Under the pieces are notes generated by a model that made no database searches, was not told the DNA's origin, and worked only from the letters and a program-made list of their open reading frames with translations. This document shows, one piece after another, positions 25,500 through 34,476 of a stretch of DNA of 64,000 bases. The stretch's first letter is position 1; the number at the start of each line of letters is the position of its first letter. A program made the translations under genes and the position numbers. The stretch spans positions 186,001 through 250,000 of the forward strand of contig NZ_AWOR01000089.1 in assembly GCF_000761245.1 (NCBI RefSeq), in the 5' to 3' direction. This stretch comes from Comamonas testosteroni (GTDB lineage Bacteria > Pseudomonadota > Gammaproteobacteria > Burkholderiales > Burkholderiaceae_C).

Positions 25500-26039
25500 T
25501 CAAGAATTCGTGCTGTCCTGGGCTGCAGGCAAGCCGCAGACCGGACAGAAATTATCACCATGACCGACTTCATGCCCGGCCGGGCAGTGGCGGGTTCTGA
25601 GCATGGAAGGCAGGTTCCAGCTTGAGAAGAAGATGCAGAACGCCATGCCGTAGAAGATCATCCAGTGGCCCGAGAACACACGCAAGCCGTGCTGCTGCTC
25701 GGCCATGCCGCCCAGAACGCCGAGAAAAAAGTTGGCAAATGCGTAAATGAAGACCGCATAGGCAGTGTTGCGCATCCAGGCGGGGCAGCCTGCGAGCACC
25801 TTCTTCCAGGAAAACTGCAGGCGATTGCCGTTGTTGATGCGCTGAGCAATCAGTACCGCAGGAAGCCAGACGGCAAAAATCCCGATGGTCATGACGCTTG
25901 TGAATATCTCCAAGACATCTTGAGGCAAGTGTGCTTCAAGCGTATCGATCTGCCCTGCAAATGCAGCCAAATGTGTGATTGCACTGAGCACAAAGCCCAT
26001 TGCGGAAATCAGCATCAGTGGCGGCAGAAGAATTTGCAT
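25500..26039 (-). CDS. Membrane protein with C-terminal zinc ribbon
   Basis: 179 residues with four predicted membrane segments (about 3-28, 45-66, 88-112, 122-142) and a cytosolic tail CPAGHEVGHGDNFCPVCG whose Cys/His spacing is that of a small zinc ribbon. The family is not recognised. It lies between murI and another small membrane-protein gene in the same direction. Confidence 0.65.
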   Translation of the reverse strand: MQILLPPLMLISAMGFVLSAITHLAAFAGQIDTLEAHLPQDVLEIFTSVMTIGIFAVWLPAVLIAQRINNGNRLQFSWKKVLAGCPAWMRNTAYAVFIYAFANFFLGVLGGMAEQQHGLRVFSGHWMIFYGMAFCIFFSSWNLPSMLRTRHCPAGHEVGHGDNFCPVCGLPAAQDSTNS

Positions 26040-26131
26040 GGCGGCTTGAAAATAAAAAAAAGGAGCTTAAAGCGATTGTCTACGGGTGGTTTCAATAGTC
26101 AATCAGATGTTTTTTTATTCTGGCACAGCGG

Positions 26132-26722
26132 TCAGTGCTCATCTTTTTGCTGTGAGGTCGCTAGGCGAATGCTGTCCACAAGCCTGCCAAAGTAGCTTTC
26201 GCGCATGGACAGCGAGGCAGGCAATGGGGCAGATGGCAGGCTGTCGTAGCCATCTTCATCAATGCAGAACTCGAAAAACAGGTAGTCAACTTCGGGCAGC
26301 TTGAGCTGATGGCGGCAGGCGTGGCGGCCCGAGCCCCGTTTTTTCTCGGCAATGGTCTGCATGCTGGTATTGCTTCCCAGGACCGCCGTATAGGCCATGG
26401 GCAGGGTGGCCGCCAGGTTGAGCCAGAGCATGAAAGCCATAAAGGCGGTGCATAGCAGGGCCATCAGCCAGCGCTTGATGGGGCCGTAGCTGAGCCAGGG
26501 GCCTGCCGGTTGCCAAAGTCCGAGCCTATGGAGTCGCAGCAGCCAGATGCCGGCGGCTGCCGTAAGTGCCAGCGCCAGATACAGCGCGATCAGCTGCCAA
26601 TGCGCATCGGGTATGAAGCTGCGCCAGAAAATGGGGGCGAGTGCGCCCATCATCACCGCCATGAAAACGACGATCAGCCATTTCTGCGGATTGGAGGTTT
26701 CAGGTTTCCAGAGCCAGTTCAT
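26132..26722 (-). CDS. Hypothetical membrane protein
   Basis: About 196 residues from the ATG at 26722, with membrane segments near residues 15-33, 43-62 and 85-107 and a soluble C-terminal part that carries RHACRHQLKLPEVDYLFFEFCIDEDGYDSLP. An in-frame TTG at 26776 would overlap the stop of the upstream acetyltransferase gene (TTGA) and is an alternative start. No family recognised. Confidence 0.6.
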   Translation of the reverse strand: MNWLWKPETSNPQKWLIVVFMAVMMGALAPIFWRSFIPDAHWQLIALYLALALTAAAGIWLLRLHRLGLWQPAGPWLSYGPIKRWLMALLCTAFMAFMLWLNLAATLPMAYTAVLGSNTSMQTIAEKKRGSGRHACRHQLKLPEVDYLFFEFCIDEDGYDSLPSAPLPASLSMRESYFGRLVDSIRLATSQQKDEH

Positions 26723-26772
26723 GCTTGTTGCATCGGTTGGGGAGGTGCCGGTAGTTTGATCTGAGCCCAGGT

Positions 26773-27237
26773 TCAAAGAGTTTTTCGCATACGCGCGTTT
26801 TTGAGGGCAATGCCACGTATGACGGGGGTTTGCCGGCGCTGTAGCTCAAAGCCGAAATGTGCGAAGAAAGCCTGGGCATTGAGACTGACATCTGCGCTCA
26901 GCTCATGCAGGCCGTTTTGCCGCGCCGTCTGCTCGATATGCGCGAGCAGCCGTCGGCCCACGCCCTGGCGAGCATGTTGCGGGGCCACAAAAAAGTGATC
27001 GATATAGCCATTGGCTTGCAGATCTGCATAGGCCATGGCTTGATCATTGTCGCAAACGGCGACAAAGGGCTGGAGCGCCTGAATGCGCTGACGCCACTGT
27101 GTCCAGTCCGGTCGCTGCGGCGCCCAGGCGTCCAGTTGCTCCTGGCTGTAGTGGTTCGCAGCCAGCTGGTGCACCGCATCGTGGAACACTTGCCACAACG
27201 CGATTTCATCTCCGGGACGATAGCTGCGTACATGCAT
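26773..27237 (-). CDS. GNAT family N-acetyltransferase
   Basis: 154 residues from the ATG at 27237 (MHVRSYRPGDEIALWQVFH). The acetyl-CoA-binding motif is VAPQHARQGVGRRLLAHIE and the C-terminal strand-helix ELSADVSLNAQAFFAHFGFE is typical. A longer frame exists upstream but its extra 34 residues look non-coding. The substrate is not inferable. Confidence 0.85.
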   Translation of the reverse strand: MHVRSYRPGDEIALWQVFHDAVHQLAANHYSQEQLDAWAPQRPDWTQWRQRIQALQPFVAVCDNDQAMAYADLQANGYIDHFFVAPQHARQGVGRRLLAHIEQTARQNGLHELSADVSLNAQAFFAHFGFELQRRQTPVIRGIALKNARMRKTL

Positions 27238-27461
27238 GGGTTGGCAGATTGATTGAGTTTGGCAAAAATGGTTTGCAGCAGATGTATGACATCGATGCAG
27301 CGCGCAAGGGCGGTTGTGGAAGCACTTCTTTATCTGCATGCAACCCGCTGTTTTGATGAATTTTCTGTCATCAACTGAAGGTGAACGGTGGTCTAAAGTC
27401 TGTGAAATGCTCAGGTTTTTATAGCGGAAAAAATAACGCCAACCTCTAGAATGATCCGCCC

Positions 27462-30437
27462 ATGCCCTTGATATACCTCATCCTCCTACCTTTTGCAGGC
27501 AGCCTTTTGGCTGCTTTATTGCCTGCGAATGCGCGCAATACGGAATCAACACTCGCGGGTGTCATTGCGCTGATATGCGCAATTCAGGTAGGGATGCTGT
27601 TCCCGGAAATGGCCGATGGAGCGGTGCTCAGGCAGGAGATTTCCTGGCTACCGGCGCTGGGGCTGAATCTGGTGATCCGCATGGACGGGTTTGCCTGGCT
27701 GTTCTCCATGCTGGTTTTCGGCATTGGTGCGCTGGTGGTGCTGTACGCGCGCTACTACATGTCGCCCACTGATCCTGTACCGCGCTTTTTCTCGTTTTTT
27801 CTGGCCTTTATGGGGGCGATGGCGGGGGTTGTGCTCTCGGGAAACATCATTCAGCTGGTGTTTTTCTGGGAGCTCACCAGTCTTTTCTCATTCCTGCTGA
27901 TCGGCTACTGGTATCACCGCAAGGATGCACGCCGGGGCGCGCGCATGGCGTTGACGGTCACGGGCACGGGCGGGCTGGCCATGCTGGTGGGCATGCTGGT
28001 GCTGGGTCATATCGTGGGCAGCTATGACCTCGACAATGTGCTGGCTGCAGGGCAGCAGATTCGCGACAGCCACCTTTATCTGCTGGCATTGGTGCTGATC
28101 TTGCTTGGCGCACTCACAAAAAGCGCTCAATTTCCCTTCCAGTTCTGGCTGCCCAATGCCATGGCAGCGCCTACGCCCGTGTCGGCCTATCTGCACTCGG
28201 CCACCATGGTCAAGGCCGGCGTGTTTCTGCTGGCGCGGCTGTGGCCGGTGCTGGCAGACACGGATGCCTGGTTTTGGATGGTCGGCGGCGCCGGTGCCAT
28301 GACGCTGCTGATTGGCGGCTATTGCGCGATGTTCCAGCATGATCTCAAGGGTTTGCTCGCGTATTCGACGATCTCGCACCTGGGTCTGATTACCTTGCTG
28401 CTGGGCCTGAACAGCAAGCTGGCCGCCGTGGCCGCAGTTTTTCACATCATGAACCATGCGACCTTCAAGGCTTCGCTGTTCATGGCGGCGGGCATTGTGG
28501 ACCACGAAAGCGGCACGCGTGACATCCGGCGCCTGTCGGGTCTGCGCTTCATGATGCCGATCACGGCCACGCTGGCCTGTGTGGCCAGTGCTGCCATGGC
28601 TGGTGTGCCGCTGCTCAATGGATTCATTTCCAAGGAAATGTTCTTTGCCGAGACCGTCTACCTGGATGCAGCGCCCTGGGTCAAGACTGTGCTGCCCGTG
28701 GTTGCGACCGTGGCGGGAATGTTCAGCGTGGCCTATTCGCTGCGCTTTACGTTCGATGTCTTCTTTGGGCCCAAGGCAAACGATCTCCCTCACGAGCCGC
28801 ACGAGCCGCCGCACTGGATGCGTGTACCGGTGGAATTGCTTGTGCTGGCCTGCCTGATCGTCGGCATCTTCCCGGCCTGGGCGGTGGGCGGTTTTCTCGC
28901 TGTCGCTGCAACTCCAGTCGTGGGCGGCGACTTGCCGCAGTACAGTCTGGCCATCTGGCATGGCTGGAATATGCCGCTCATCATGAGCCTGGTGGCACTG
29001 GCCGGCGGTATCGTGCTCTACACCATGCTGCGCTGGCAGCGCACGGTCGGGCACTTCGACACCACGCCCGTGCTGGGCCGTGTCAGCGGTCGCAGGATCT
29101 TCGAGAATTTACTGGCCCGCATCACCTGGCTGGGCCGGGCTGGGCGCCGCAGTCTGTCCACGCGCCGCCTGCAGTGGCAGATGCTGTGGCTGGTCTGCGT
29201 TGCTTTGGTGGCTGCAGCATTGCCGATGTGGCTATGGGGCATGAAGCTGGGCAATCGCGGCACTTTGCCCGTGTCTTCGGCTTTTGTCCTGCTCTGGGCA
29301 ATCGGCTGCCTGTGTGCGCTGGGCACGGCCTGGAAAGCCAAGTACCACCGGATGACCGCATTGATCATGCTCGGCGGCACGGGCCTGTGCACGGTGCTGA
29401 CCTTCCTCTGGTTCTCGGCTCCCGACCTGGCTTTGACCCAACTGGTGGTCGAAGTCGCCACCACGGTGCTGATCCTGCTGGGGCTGCGCTGGCTGCCCAA
29501 ACGGGACAAGAATATGCGTACGGCCGATAGCGCCGATGCCAGGGCCAAGGCACGCCGCCTGCGCGATCTGGTGCTGTCGCTGATTGCCGGCGGTGGCATG
29601 GCCTGGCTGGCGTTTGCCATGATGAGCCGGCCTTTCTATGAAAGCACCTCCACCTTTTTCCTCGAAAACGCGCTGGGCGGCGGTGGCGGCACCAATGTGG
29701 TCAATGTGATGCTGGTGGACTTCCGCGGCTTTGACACCTTTGGCGAAATCGTGGTGCTGGGCATTGTGGCCATCGTCATCTATGCGTTGCTGCGCCGCTT
29801 CCGTCCCGCACGTGAGGCCATGGACATCCCGGAGCAGCAGCGTTATGTGCCTGGCGATTTGCAGACCGACCTGCTCAACCCGCGCAATGCCAGCGATACA
29901 GCCGTGGGCTACCTGATGGTGCCGGCCGTGCTGGTGCGGCTGCTGCTGCCGTTTGCGACGCTGGTGGCTGCCTATATCTTTGTGCGCGGCCATAACCAGC
30001 CTGGCGGCGGGTTTGTGGCGGGGCTGGTGTTTTCGGTCGCCTTGCTGATGCAATACATCATCTCGGGCACGCATTGGGTGGAGGCGCATCTGCCGCTGTA
30101 TCCACGTCGCTGGATTGCCGCGGGTCTGCTGTTTGCGCTGGGCACGGGCCTGGGCTCGGTGGCCGTTGGCTACCCTTTCCTGACCAGCCACAGCTTTGAC
30201 TTTTCGCTGCCGTTGGTGGGGCATGTGCATTTAGCCAGTGCCACCTTCTTCGATATTGGCGTGTTTGCGCTGGTGGTGGGATCCACCATGCTGATCCTGA
30301 CAGCGATCGCTCACCAATCGGTGCGCGGACATCGCTTCCATGCGCGCTTGCTGGAAGAGCAGGAACAAGAGGCCAAGAAGGCCGAGGCTGAGGTGCAGGC
30401 TGCCACAGCTGCAGCACTGGCAAGGGGAGGTATGTAA
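27462..30437 (+). CDS. mrpA: Mrp antiporter subunit A fused to subunit B (MrpAB)
   Basis: A 991-residue inner-membrane protein. Residues 1 to about 760 are MrpA/MnhA, related to NuoL, with LVFFWELTSLFSFLLIGYWYH, QFPFQFWLPNAMAAPTPVSAYLHSATMVKAG-type proton-pathway segments, KGLLAYSTISHLGLI and LLNGFISKEMFFAE. Residues about 820-960 correspond to MrpB/MnhB (PAVLVRLLLPFATLVAAYIFVRGHNQPGGGFVAG). Such A-B fusion marks the six-gene (Pha/group 2) Mrp operons of proteobacteria. The complex exchanges cytoplasmic Na+ or K+ for protons and serves alkali and salt tolerance. First gene of the operon; the mrpC ATG shares one base with its stop. Confidence 0.95.
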   Translation: MPLIYLILLPFAGSLLAALLPANARNTESTLAGVIALICAIQVGMLFPEMADGAVLRQEISWLPALGLNLVIRMDGFAWLFSMLVFGIGALVVLYARYYMSPTDPVPRFFSFFLAFMGAMAGVVLSGNIIQLVFFWELTSLFSFLLIGYWYHRKDARRGARMALTVTGTGGLAMLVGMLVLGHIVGSYDLDNVLAAGQQIRDSHLYLLALVLILLGALTKSAQFPFQFWLPNAMAAPTPVSAYLHSATMVKAGVFLLARLWPVLADTDAWFWMVGGAGAMTLLIGGYCAMFQHDLKGLLAYSTISHLGLITLLLGLNSKLAAVAAVFHIMNHATFKASLFMAAGIVDHESGTRDIRRLSGLRFMMPITATLACVASAAMAGVPLLNGFISKEMFFAETVYLDAAPWVKTVLPVVATVAGMFSVAYSLRFTFDVFFGPKANDLPHEPHEPPHWMRVPVELLVLACLIVGIFPAWAVGGFLAVAATPVVGGDLPQYSLAIWHGWNMPLIMSLVALAGGIVLYTMLRWQRTVGHFDTTPVLGRVSGRRIFENLLARITWLGRAGRRSLSTRRLQWQMLWLVCVALVAAALPMWLWGMKLGNRGTLPVSSAFVLLWAIGCLCALGTAWKAKYHRMTALIMLGGTGLCTVLTFLWFSAPDLALTQLVVEVATTVLILLGLRWLPKRDKNMRTADSADARAKARRLRDLVLSLIAGGGMAWLAFAMMSRPFYESTSTFFLENALGGGGGTNVVNVMLVDFRGFDTFGEIVVLGIVAIVIYALLRRFRPAREAMDIPEQQRYVPGDLQTDLLNPRNASDTAVGYLMVPAVLVRLLLPFATLVAAYIFVRGHNQPGGGFVAGLVFSVALLMQYIISGTHWVEAHLPLYPRRWIAAGLLFALGTGLGSVAVGYPFLTSHSFDFSLPLVGHVHLASATFFDIGVFALVVGSTMLILTAIAHQSVRGHRFHARLLEEQEQEAKKAEAEVQAATAAALARGGM

Positions 30438-30802
30438 TGGAAATCGTTCTGGCCATTGCCATCGGTGTGCTCACCGGCTCGGGCGTCTGGCTGCTGCTGC
30501 GCCCGCGTAGCTACCAGGTCATCATGGGGCTGGCGCTGCTGTCCTATGCCGTCAATTTGTTCATCTTCTCGATGGGGCGTCAGGGCCTGTCGATCAACAA
30601 GGTGCCGGTGCTGCAAAACGGTGTGCCCACCGATTTGTCGCACTATGCAGACCCCATGCCGCAGGCCCTGGTGCTGACCGCCATCGTCATCGGCTTTGCC
30701 ATGACGGCGCTGTTCCTGGTCGTGCTGCTGGCATCGCGCGGCGCTTCCGGCAATGACCATGTAGATGGCGCGCACTCGCGAACCGAACAGGAAATGCTAT
30801 GA
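30437..30802 (+). CDS. mrpC: Mrp antiporter subunit C
   Basis: 121 residues, NuoK-like, three membrane segments; GSGVWLLLRPRSYQVIMGLALLSYAVNLFIFSMG is characteristic, as is DPMPQALVLTAIVIGFAMTAL with the conserved DP-QALVLTAIVI signature. Overlaps mrpA by one base (TAATG) and mrpD by four (ATGA). Confidence 0.95.
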   Translation: MEIVLAIAIGVLTGSGVWLLLRPRSYQVIMGLALLSYAVNLFIFSMGRQGLSINKVPVLQNGVPTDLSHYADPMPQALVLTAIVIGFAMTALFLVVLLASRGASGNDHVDGAHSRTEQEML

Positions 30803-32631
30803 GCGGGTGGATTGAGCGTCTGATGCCGCACCTGATGCTGGCCCCCATCATGCTGCCCATGCTGACGGCAGCGCTGATGCTGTTTTTGCGCGAGGAGCGC
30901 CAGCGCCTGAAGCTGGGCATGAACATCCTGTCCACCACGATCAGCCTGGTGATCGTGGTCCTGCTGCTGGGCTGGACCAACCAGGCGGGCTCTGCCGTCA
31001 CCATGTCGGTCTATATGCCCGGCAACTGGCCGGCGCCCTTTGGCATCGCGCTGGCGCTGGACAGGCTGACTGCCCTGATGCTGCTGGTCACCTATGTGGT
31101 GGCACTGGCCGCGCTGGTGTTTTCCGCTGCGCGCTGGCACAAGGCCGGAGTGCACTTCCACCCCTTGTTCCAGCTGCAGTTGATGGGGCTCAGCGGTGCC
31201 TTCATCACGGCAGACCTGTTCAATCTGTTTGTGTTCTTCGAGATCATGCTGGCAGCCTCTTACGGTTTGCTGCTGCATGGCTCCGGCAGCACGCGCATTC
31301 AGGCCGGTCTTCACTATATCGCCATCAATCTGGCAGCGTCTTCGCTGTTCCTGATCGGCGTGTCCATGCTCTACGGCATTACCGGAACGCTCAATATGGC
31401 CGATCTGGCCCGCGCCATTCCGCAGGTGCAGGACGCCGACCGCGGCCTGCTGCATGCGGCAGCGGGCGTGCTGGGAACGGCCTTTCTGATCAAGGCGGCG
31501 CTATGGCCGCTGAACTTCTGGCTGGTGCCAGGCTACAGCGCGGCGACTGCGCCGGTGGGAGCCTTGTTTGCGCTCATGACCAAGGTGGGGGTCTATGTCA
31601 TCTTGCGCCTGTGGACCTTGCTGTTCAGCTCGGAAGCCGGGGCATCGGCCCTGTTTGGAAGCACCTGGCTGATCGTGGGCGGCATGCTGACCATGGCCTT
31701 TGGTGCGATAGGCATGCTGGGCTCGCAACGGCTGACCCATCTGGCGGGCTTCGCCGCCATTCTTTCGTCCGGCACCCTGCTGGCCGCAACGGGCTTCGGG
31801 CAGAACCTGCTGACGGCCGGGCTGCTGTATTACCTGCCGGGCTCCACGCTGGCCGTGGCGGCGCTGTTCCTGATTGCCGATGTGGTGGACCGCTGGCGTG
31901 TGGATGACGATGCGGGCGAGCCCTATGAGGACGATGAAGCGCCGTTCCTCAATGCAGAGCTGTTGCCCACCGAAGGCTTCAATCTCGACGATGATGAAGA
32001 GCTCATGACCGGCCGGGCTTTCCCGGCTGCGGCGGCTTTTCTGGGCCTGAGCTTCATGGCCTGCACCTTGCTGATCTCGGGCCTGCCGCCACTGTCCGGC
32101 TTTCTCGGCAAATTCGCCATGCTGACCAGTTTGCTCAATCCGCTGGGCATGGGTACATCCAGTGGCGTGGAGGCCGGTGCGCTGGGCTGGAGCATGGTGG
32201 CCTTGCTCATCATCACCGGCTTGATGGCGTTGGTGGCTCTCACGCGCGCCGGCATCCGACATTTCTGGGCCAATCCGGAGCAAAGCGCGCCATCACTGAA
32301 GGTGGCGGAAGGCCTGCCCATCGCTGCGCTGCTGCTGTGCTGCATGGTGCTGACGGTCAAAGCCGATGACGTGATGCGCTATACCCAGCGAGCGGCCAAT
32401 GCACTGCATTCGCCCGATGTCTATGTGCGTACCGTCTTGGGTCTTGCCCCGGTACCTGCGCCCAAGGAAAAGAAGGCTCAGGAGGCCGCGAGTCCCGAGG
32501 CGGCGGCACGTGCTGCAGCACTGGAAATGCAGGCAGAGCCCGTCCCCGGTATTGGTGATGAAAGCGAAGCTGCGCAGGATGCCGCTACTCAGACCGCAGC
32601 CTCGGCTCAGAAAGAGGAGGGCCGCCCATGA
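30799..32631 (+). CDS. mrpD: Mrp antiporter subunit D
   Basis: 610 residues, NuoN/NuoM-like, with LFNLFVFFEIMLAASYGLLLHG, the lysine-bearing helix FLIKAALWPLNFWLVPGYSAATAPVGA and SGLPPLSGFLGKFAML. It is about 100 residues longer than usual MrpD proteins: an acidic loop (about 365-400, DDDAGEPYEDDEAP and LDDDEELM) and an alanine/glutamate-rich tail of about 55 residues are additions. Overlaps both neighbours by four bases. Confidence 0.95.
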   Translation: MSGWIERLMPHLMLAPIMLPMLTAALMLFLREERQRLKLGMNILSTTISLVIVVLLLGWTNQAGSAVTMSVYMPGNWPAPFGIALALDRLTALMLLVTYVVALAALVFSAARWHKAGVHFHPLFQLQLMGLSGAFITADLFNLFVFFEIMLAASYGLLLHGSGSTRIQAGLHYIAINLAASSLFLIGVSMLYGITGTLNMADLARAIPQVQDADRGLLHAAAGVLGTAFLIKAALWPLNFWLVPGYSAATAPVGALFALMTKVGVYVILRLWTLLFSSEAGASALFGSTWLIVGGMLTMAFGAIGMLGSQRLTHLAGFAAILSSGTLLAATGFGQNLLTAGLLYYLPGSTLAVAALFLIADVVDRWRVDDDAGEPYEDDEAPFLNAELLPTEGFNLDDDEELMTGRAFPAAAAFLGLSFMACTLLISGLPPLSGFLGKFAMLTSLLNPLGMGTSSGVEAGALGWSMVALLIITGLMALVALTRAGIRHFWANPEQSAPSLKVAEGLPIAALLLCCMVLTVKADDVMRYTQRAANALHSPDVYVRTVLGLAPVPAPKEKKAQEAASPEAAARAAALEMQAEPVPGIGDESEAAQDAATQTAASAQKEEGRP

Positions 32632-33128
32632 AGACCGTCATGAAATCCATCTTCCCGGCACCGCTGCTGTCGATAGCGCTGCTGGTGCTGTGGCTGCTGC
32701 TCAACCGATCGGTCAGTGCCGGCCAGATCTTGCTGGGCCTGATCCTGGGCCTGTTGATTCCCGTGCTGCTGCGCGGCCTGCGCCCCTTGCCGGTGCGAGT
32801 CAGCCATCCGCTGAGCATTCTCAAGCTGGCATTCCGAGTGGTCTGCGATACCTCGGTCTCCAACTTCAACGTGGTGCGTTTTCTGTTGTTGCCGCGCATG
32901 CGCAAGCATCCGGCGGCCTTTGTCCATATTCCGCTCGATCTGCGCGACCCCAACGGGCTGGCGGTGCTGGCCATGATTGTCTGCCTGACGCCTGGCACTT
33001 CCTGGGCCGAGATTTCGCGTGACCGCTCCATGCTGCTGCTGCATGCGCTGGAGGTGGAGGATGCCAAGAAGCTGGCCGACTTTGTGAAGTCCCGCTACGA
33101 AAGCCTGCTGATGGAGATTTTTGAATGA
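32628..33128 (+). CDS. mrpE: Mrp antiporter subunit E
   Basis: 166 residues with two N-terminal membrane helices and the soluble part typical of MrpE: VVCDTSVSNFNVVRF, FVHIPLDLRDPNGLAVLAMIVCLTPGTSWAEIS. Overlaps mrpD and mrpF by four bases each. Confidence 0.94.
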   Translation: MKTVMKSIFPAPLLSIALLVLWLLLNRSVSAGQILLGLILGLLIPVLLRGLRPLPVRVSHPLSILKLAFRVVCDTSVSNFNVVRFLLLPRMRKHPAAFVHIPLDLRDPNGLAVLAMIVCLTPGTSWAEISRDRSMLLLHALEVEDAKKLADFVKSRYESLLMEIFE

Positions 33129-33403
33129 ACCCCTGGTTTTATTGGGTGCTGATGGCATCTCTGGTCATGCTGCTGGCGGCCATGGGCTGCTCGGTGTTGC
33201 GCCTGCTCAAGGGGCCGCATGCGCAAGACCGCGTGCTGGCGCTGGACTGCATGTACCTCAACGGCATGCTGGCCATGCTGGTCATGGGCATTCTGTATGA
33301 CAGCACCAACTATTTCGAGGCAGCCTTGCTGGTGGCCCTATTCGGCTGCGTCGGCTCCACGGCCATGGCCAAGTTCCTGCTGCGCGGCGAGGTGATCGAA
33401 TGA
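33125..33403 (+). CDS. mrpF: Mrp antiporter subunit F
   Basis: 92 residues, three membrane helices, with LLKGPHAQDRVLALDCMYLN matching the conserved GP...DRVLALD signature of MrpF/PhaF. Overlaps mrpE and mrpG by four bases. Confidence 0.94.
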   Translation: MNPWFYWVLMASLVMLLAAMGCSVLRLLKGPHAQDRVLALDCMYLNGMLAMLVMGILYDSTNYFEAALLVALFGCVGSTAMAKFLLRGEVIE

Positions 33404-33828
33404 GTACCGAGGTCATTGGCGTGGATCTGCCGCTGTGGGCCCAGATTCTGGTGGCGGCCCTGGTGTTCGGCGGCTCGTTGATTGCTCTCATGGGCTCCGT
33501 GGGCTTGCTGCGGCTCAAAAGCTATTTCGAGCGCGTGCACGCGCCCTCCATCATCGCCACCATGGGCTGCTGGCTCATCATGCATGCCACCTGGATCTAC
33601 TTTTCCGTCAGCGGCCAGGGCTTTGTCATGCACTCGGTGCTGATTGCCATCTTCATTGCCGTGACCGTGCCCATCACCACCATCTTCCTCATGCGCGCGG
33701 CGCTGTTTCGCTCGCGCCGAGCAGGAGAGAGCGTGCCGCCCACGCTCAGCAACCTGGTGCGCAACGAACCCCTGGACGAAGAAGAGGCCGCCGAGGCCGA
33801 TGAGAAGCCTGTGGCGCATAAAGCCTGA
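33400..33828 (+). CDS. mrpG: Mrp antiporter subunit G
   Basis: 142 residues, three membrane helices, with GSVGLLRLKSYFERVHAPSIIATMGCWLI and VTVPITTIFLMRAALFRSRR as in MrpG/PhaG. The charged C-terminus (DEEEAAEADEKP) resembles the acidic additions of mrpD. Last gene of the antiporter operon. Confidence 0.94.
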   Translation: MSTEVIGVDLPLWAQILVAALVFGGSLIALMGSVGLLRLKSYFERVHAPSIIATMGCWLIMHATWIYFSVSGQGFVMHSVLIAIFIAVTVPITTIFLMRAALFRSRRAGESVPPTLSNLVRNEPLDEEEAAEADEKPVAHKA

Positions 33829-33881
33829 AATCCTGCCGCCCAAGCCTTTCAGGGCCGCCGTCTTGCGCTAGATTGGCAGCC

Positions 33882-34259
33882 ATGCTCAATATTGTTGCCA
33901 TCTGCATCGGTGCCTGCCTGGGCGCCCTGTCGCGCTGGGGGTTGGGACTGTGGCTGAGCGCCGGAGCCAGCATGCCCTGGGGCACTCTTGCCGCCAATCT
34001 GATCGGCGGCTATCTGATCGGCGTCTTCATCGCGCTGTTTCAGGCCATGCCCCAGCTGGATCCGGCCTGGAAACTGGCCATCATCACTGGCTTTCTTGGT
34101 GCTCTGACCACGTTTTCCAGCTACTCGGCCGAGGTCATCGGCCTGCTGCAGCAGCAGCGTCTGATCGCAGCCATGGGCTGGACCTGCGTGCACCTGGTCG
34201 GCTCTCTGTTCATGACCTACATGGGTATGCTCAGCTGGAGCATCGGGTTCAGCCGTTAA
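33882..34259 (+). CDS. crcB: CrcB/Fluc fluoride channel
   Basis: 125 residues with four membrane helices and the family's marks: GACLGALSRWGLGLWL, WGTLAANLIGGYLIGVF (the conserved Asn), and GFLGALTTFSSYSAEV (the TTFSS segment that lines the fluoride path). Works as an antiparallel dimer. I prefer the ATG at 33882 to a TTG three codons earlier. No fluoride riboswitch is visible before it, and it lies only 53 bases after mrpG, so it may be read from the antiporter promoter. Confidence 0.92.
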   Translation: MLNIVAICIGACLGALSRWGLGLWLSAGASMPWGTLAANLIGGYLIGVFIALFQAMPQLDPAWKLAIITGFLGALTTFSSYSAEVIGLLQQQRLIAAMGWTCVHLVGSLFMTYMGMLSWSIGFSR

Positions 34260-34476
34260 GCTGGCAGACCATTTGCCACTATTGATGCAAACTGCTTCAG
34301 CGTTTAGAGGCGAAATACTCTCATGGGCTATAGCTTTGTGAGCGTATAGTGCAAGCATCATCTGCACTACAGGTGCATTTGAGCTTGAAGTACTTGACGG
34401 ATGGGCGGTCAGCGCTACGAAATCTTTAGAGATGGCTGTAGTCCGTGCTGCTCAGCATTCTAAGAACCGAGGGTCC

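Noticed and set aside
33829..33881. Fluoride riboswitch before crcB
   Set aside because: Only 53 bases are available and no crcB-motif pseudoknot elements are visible.
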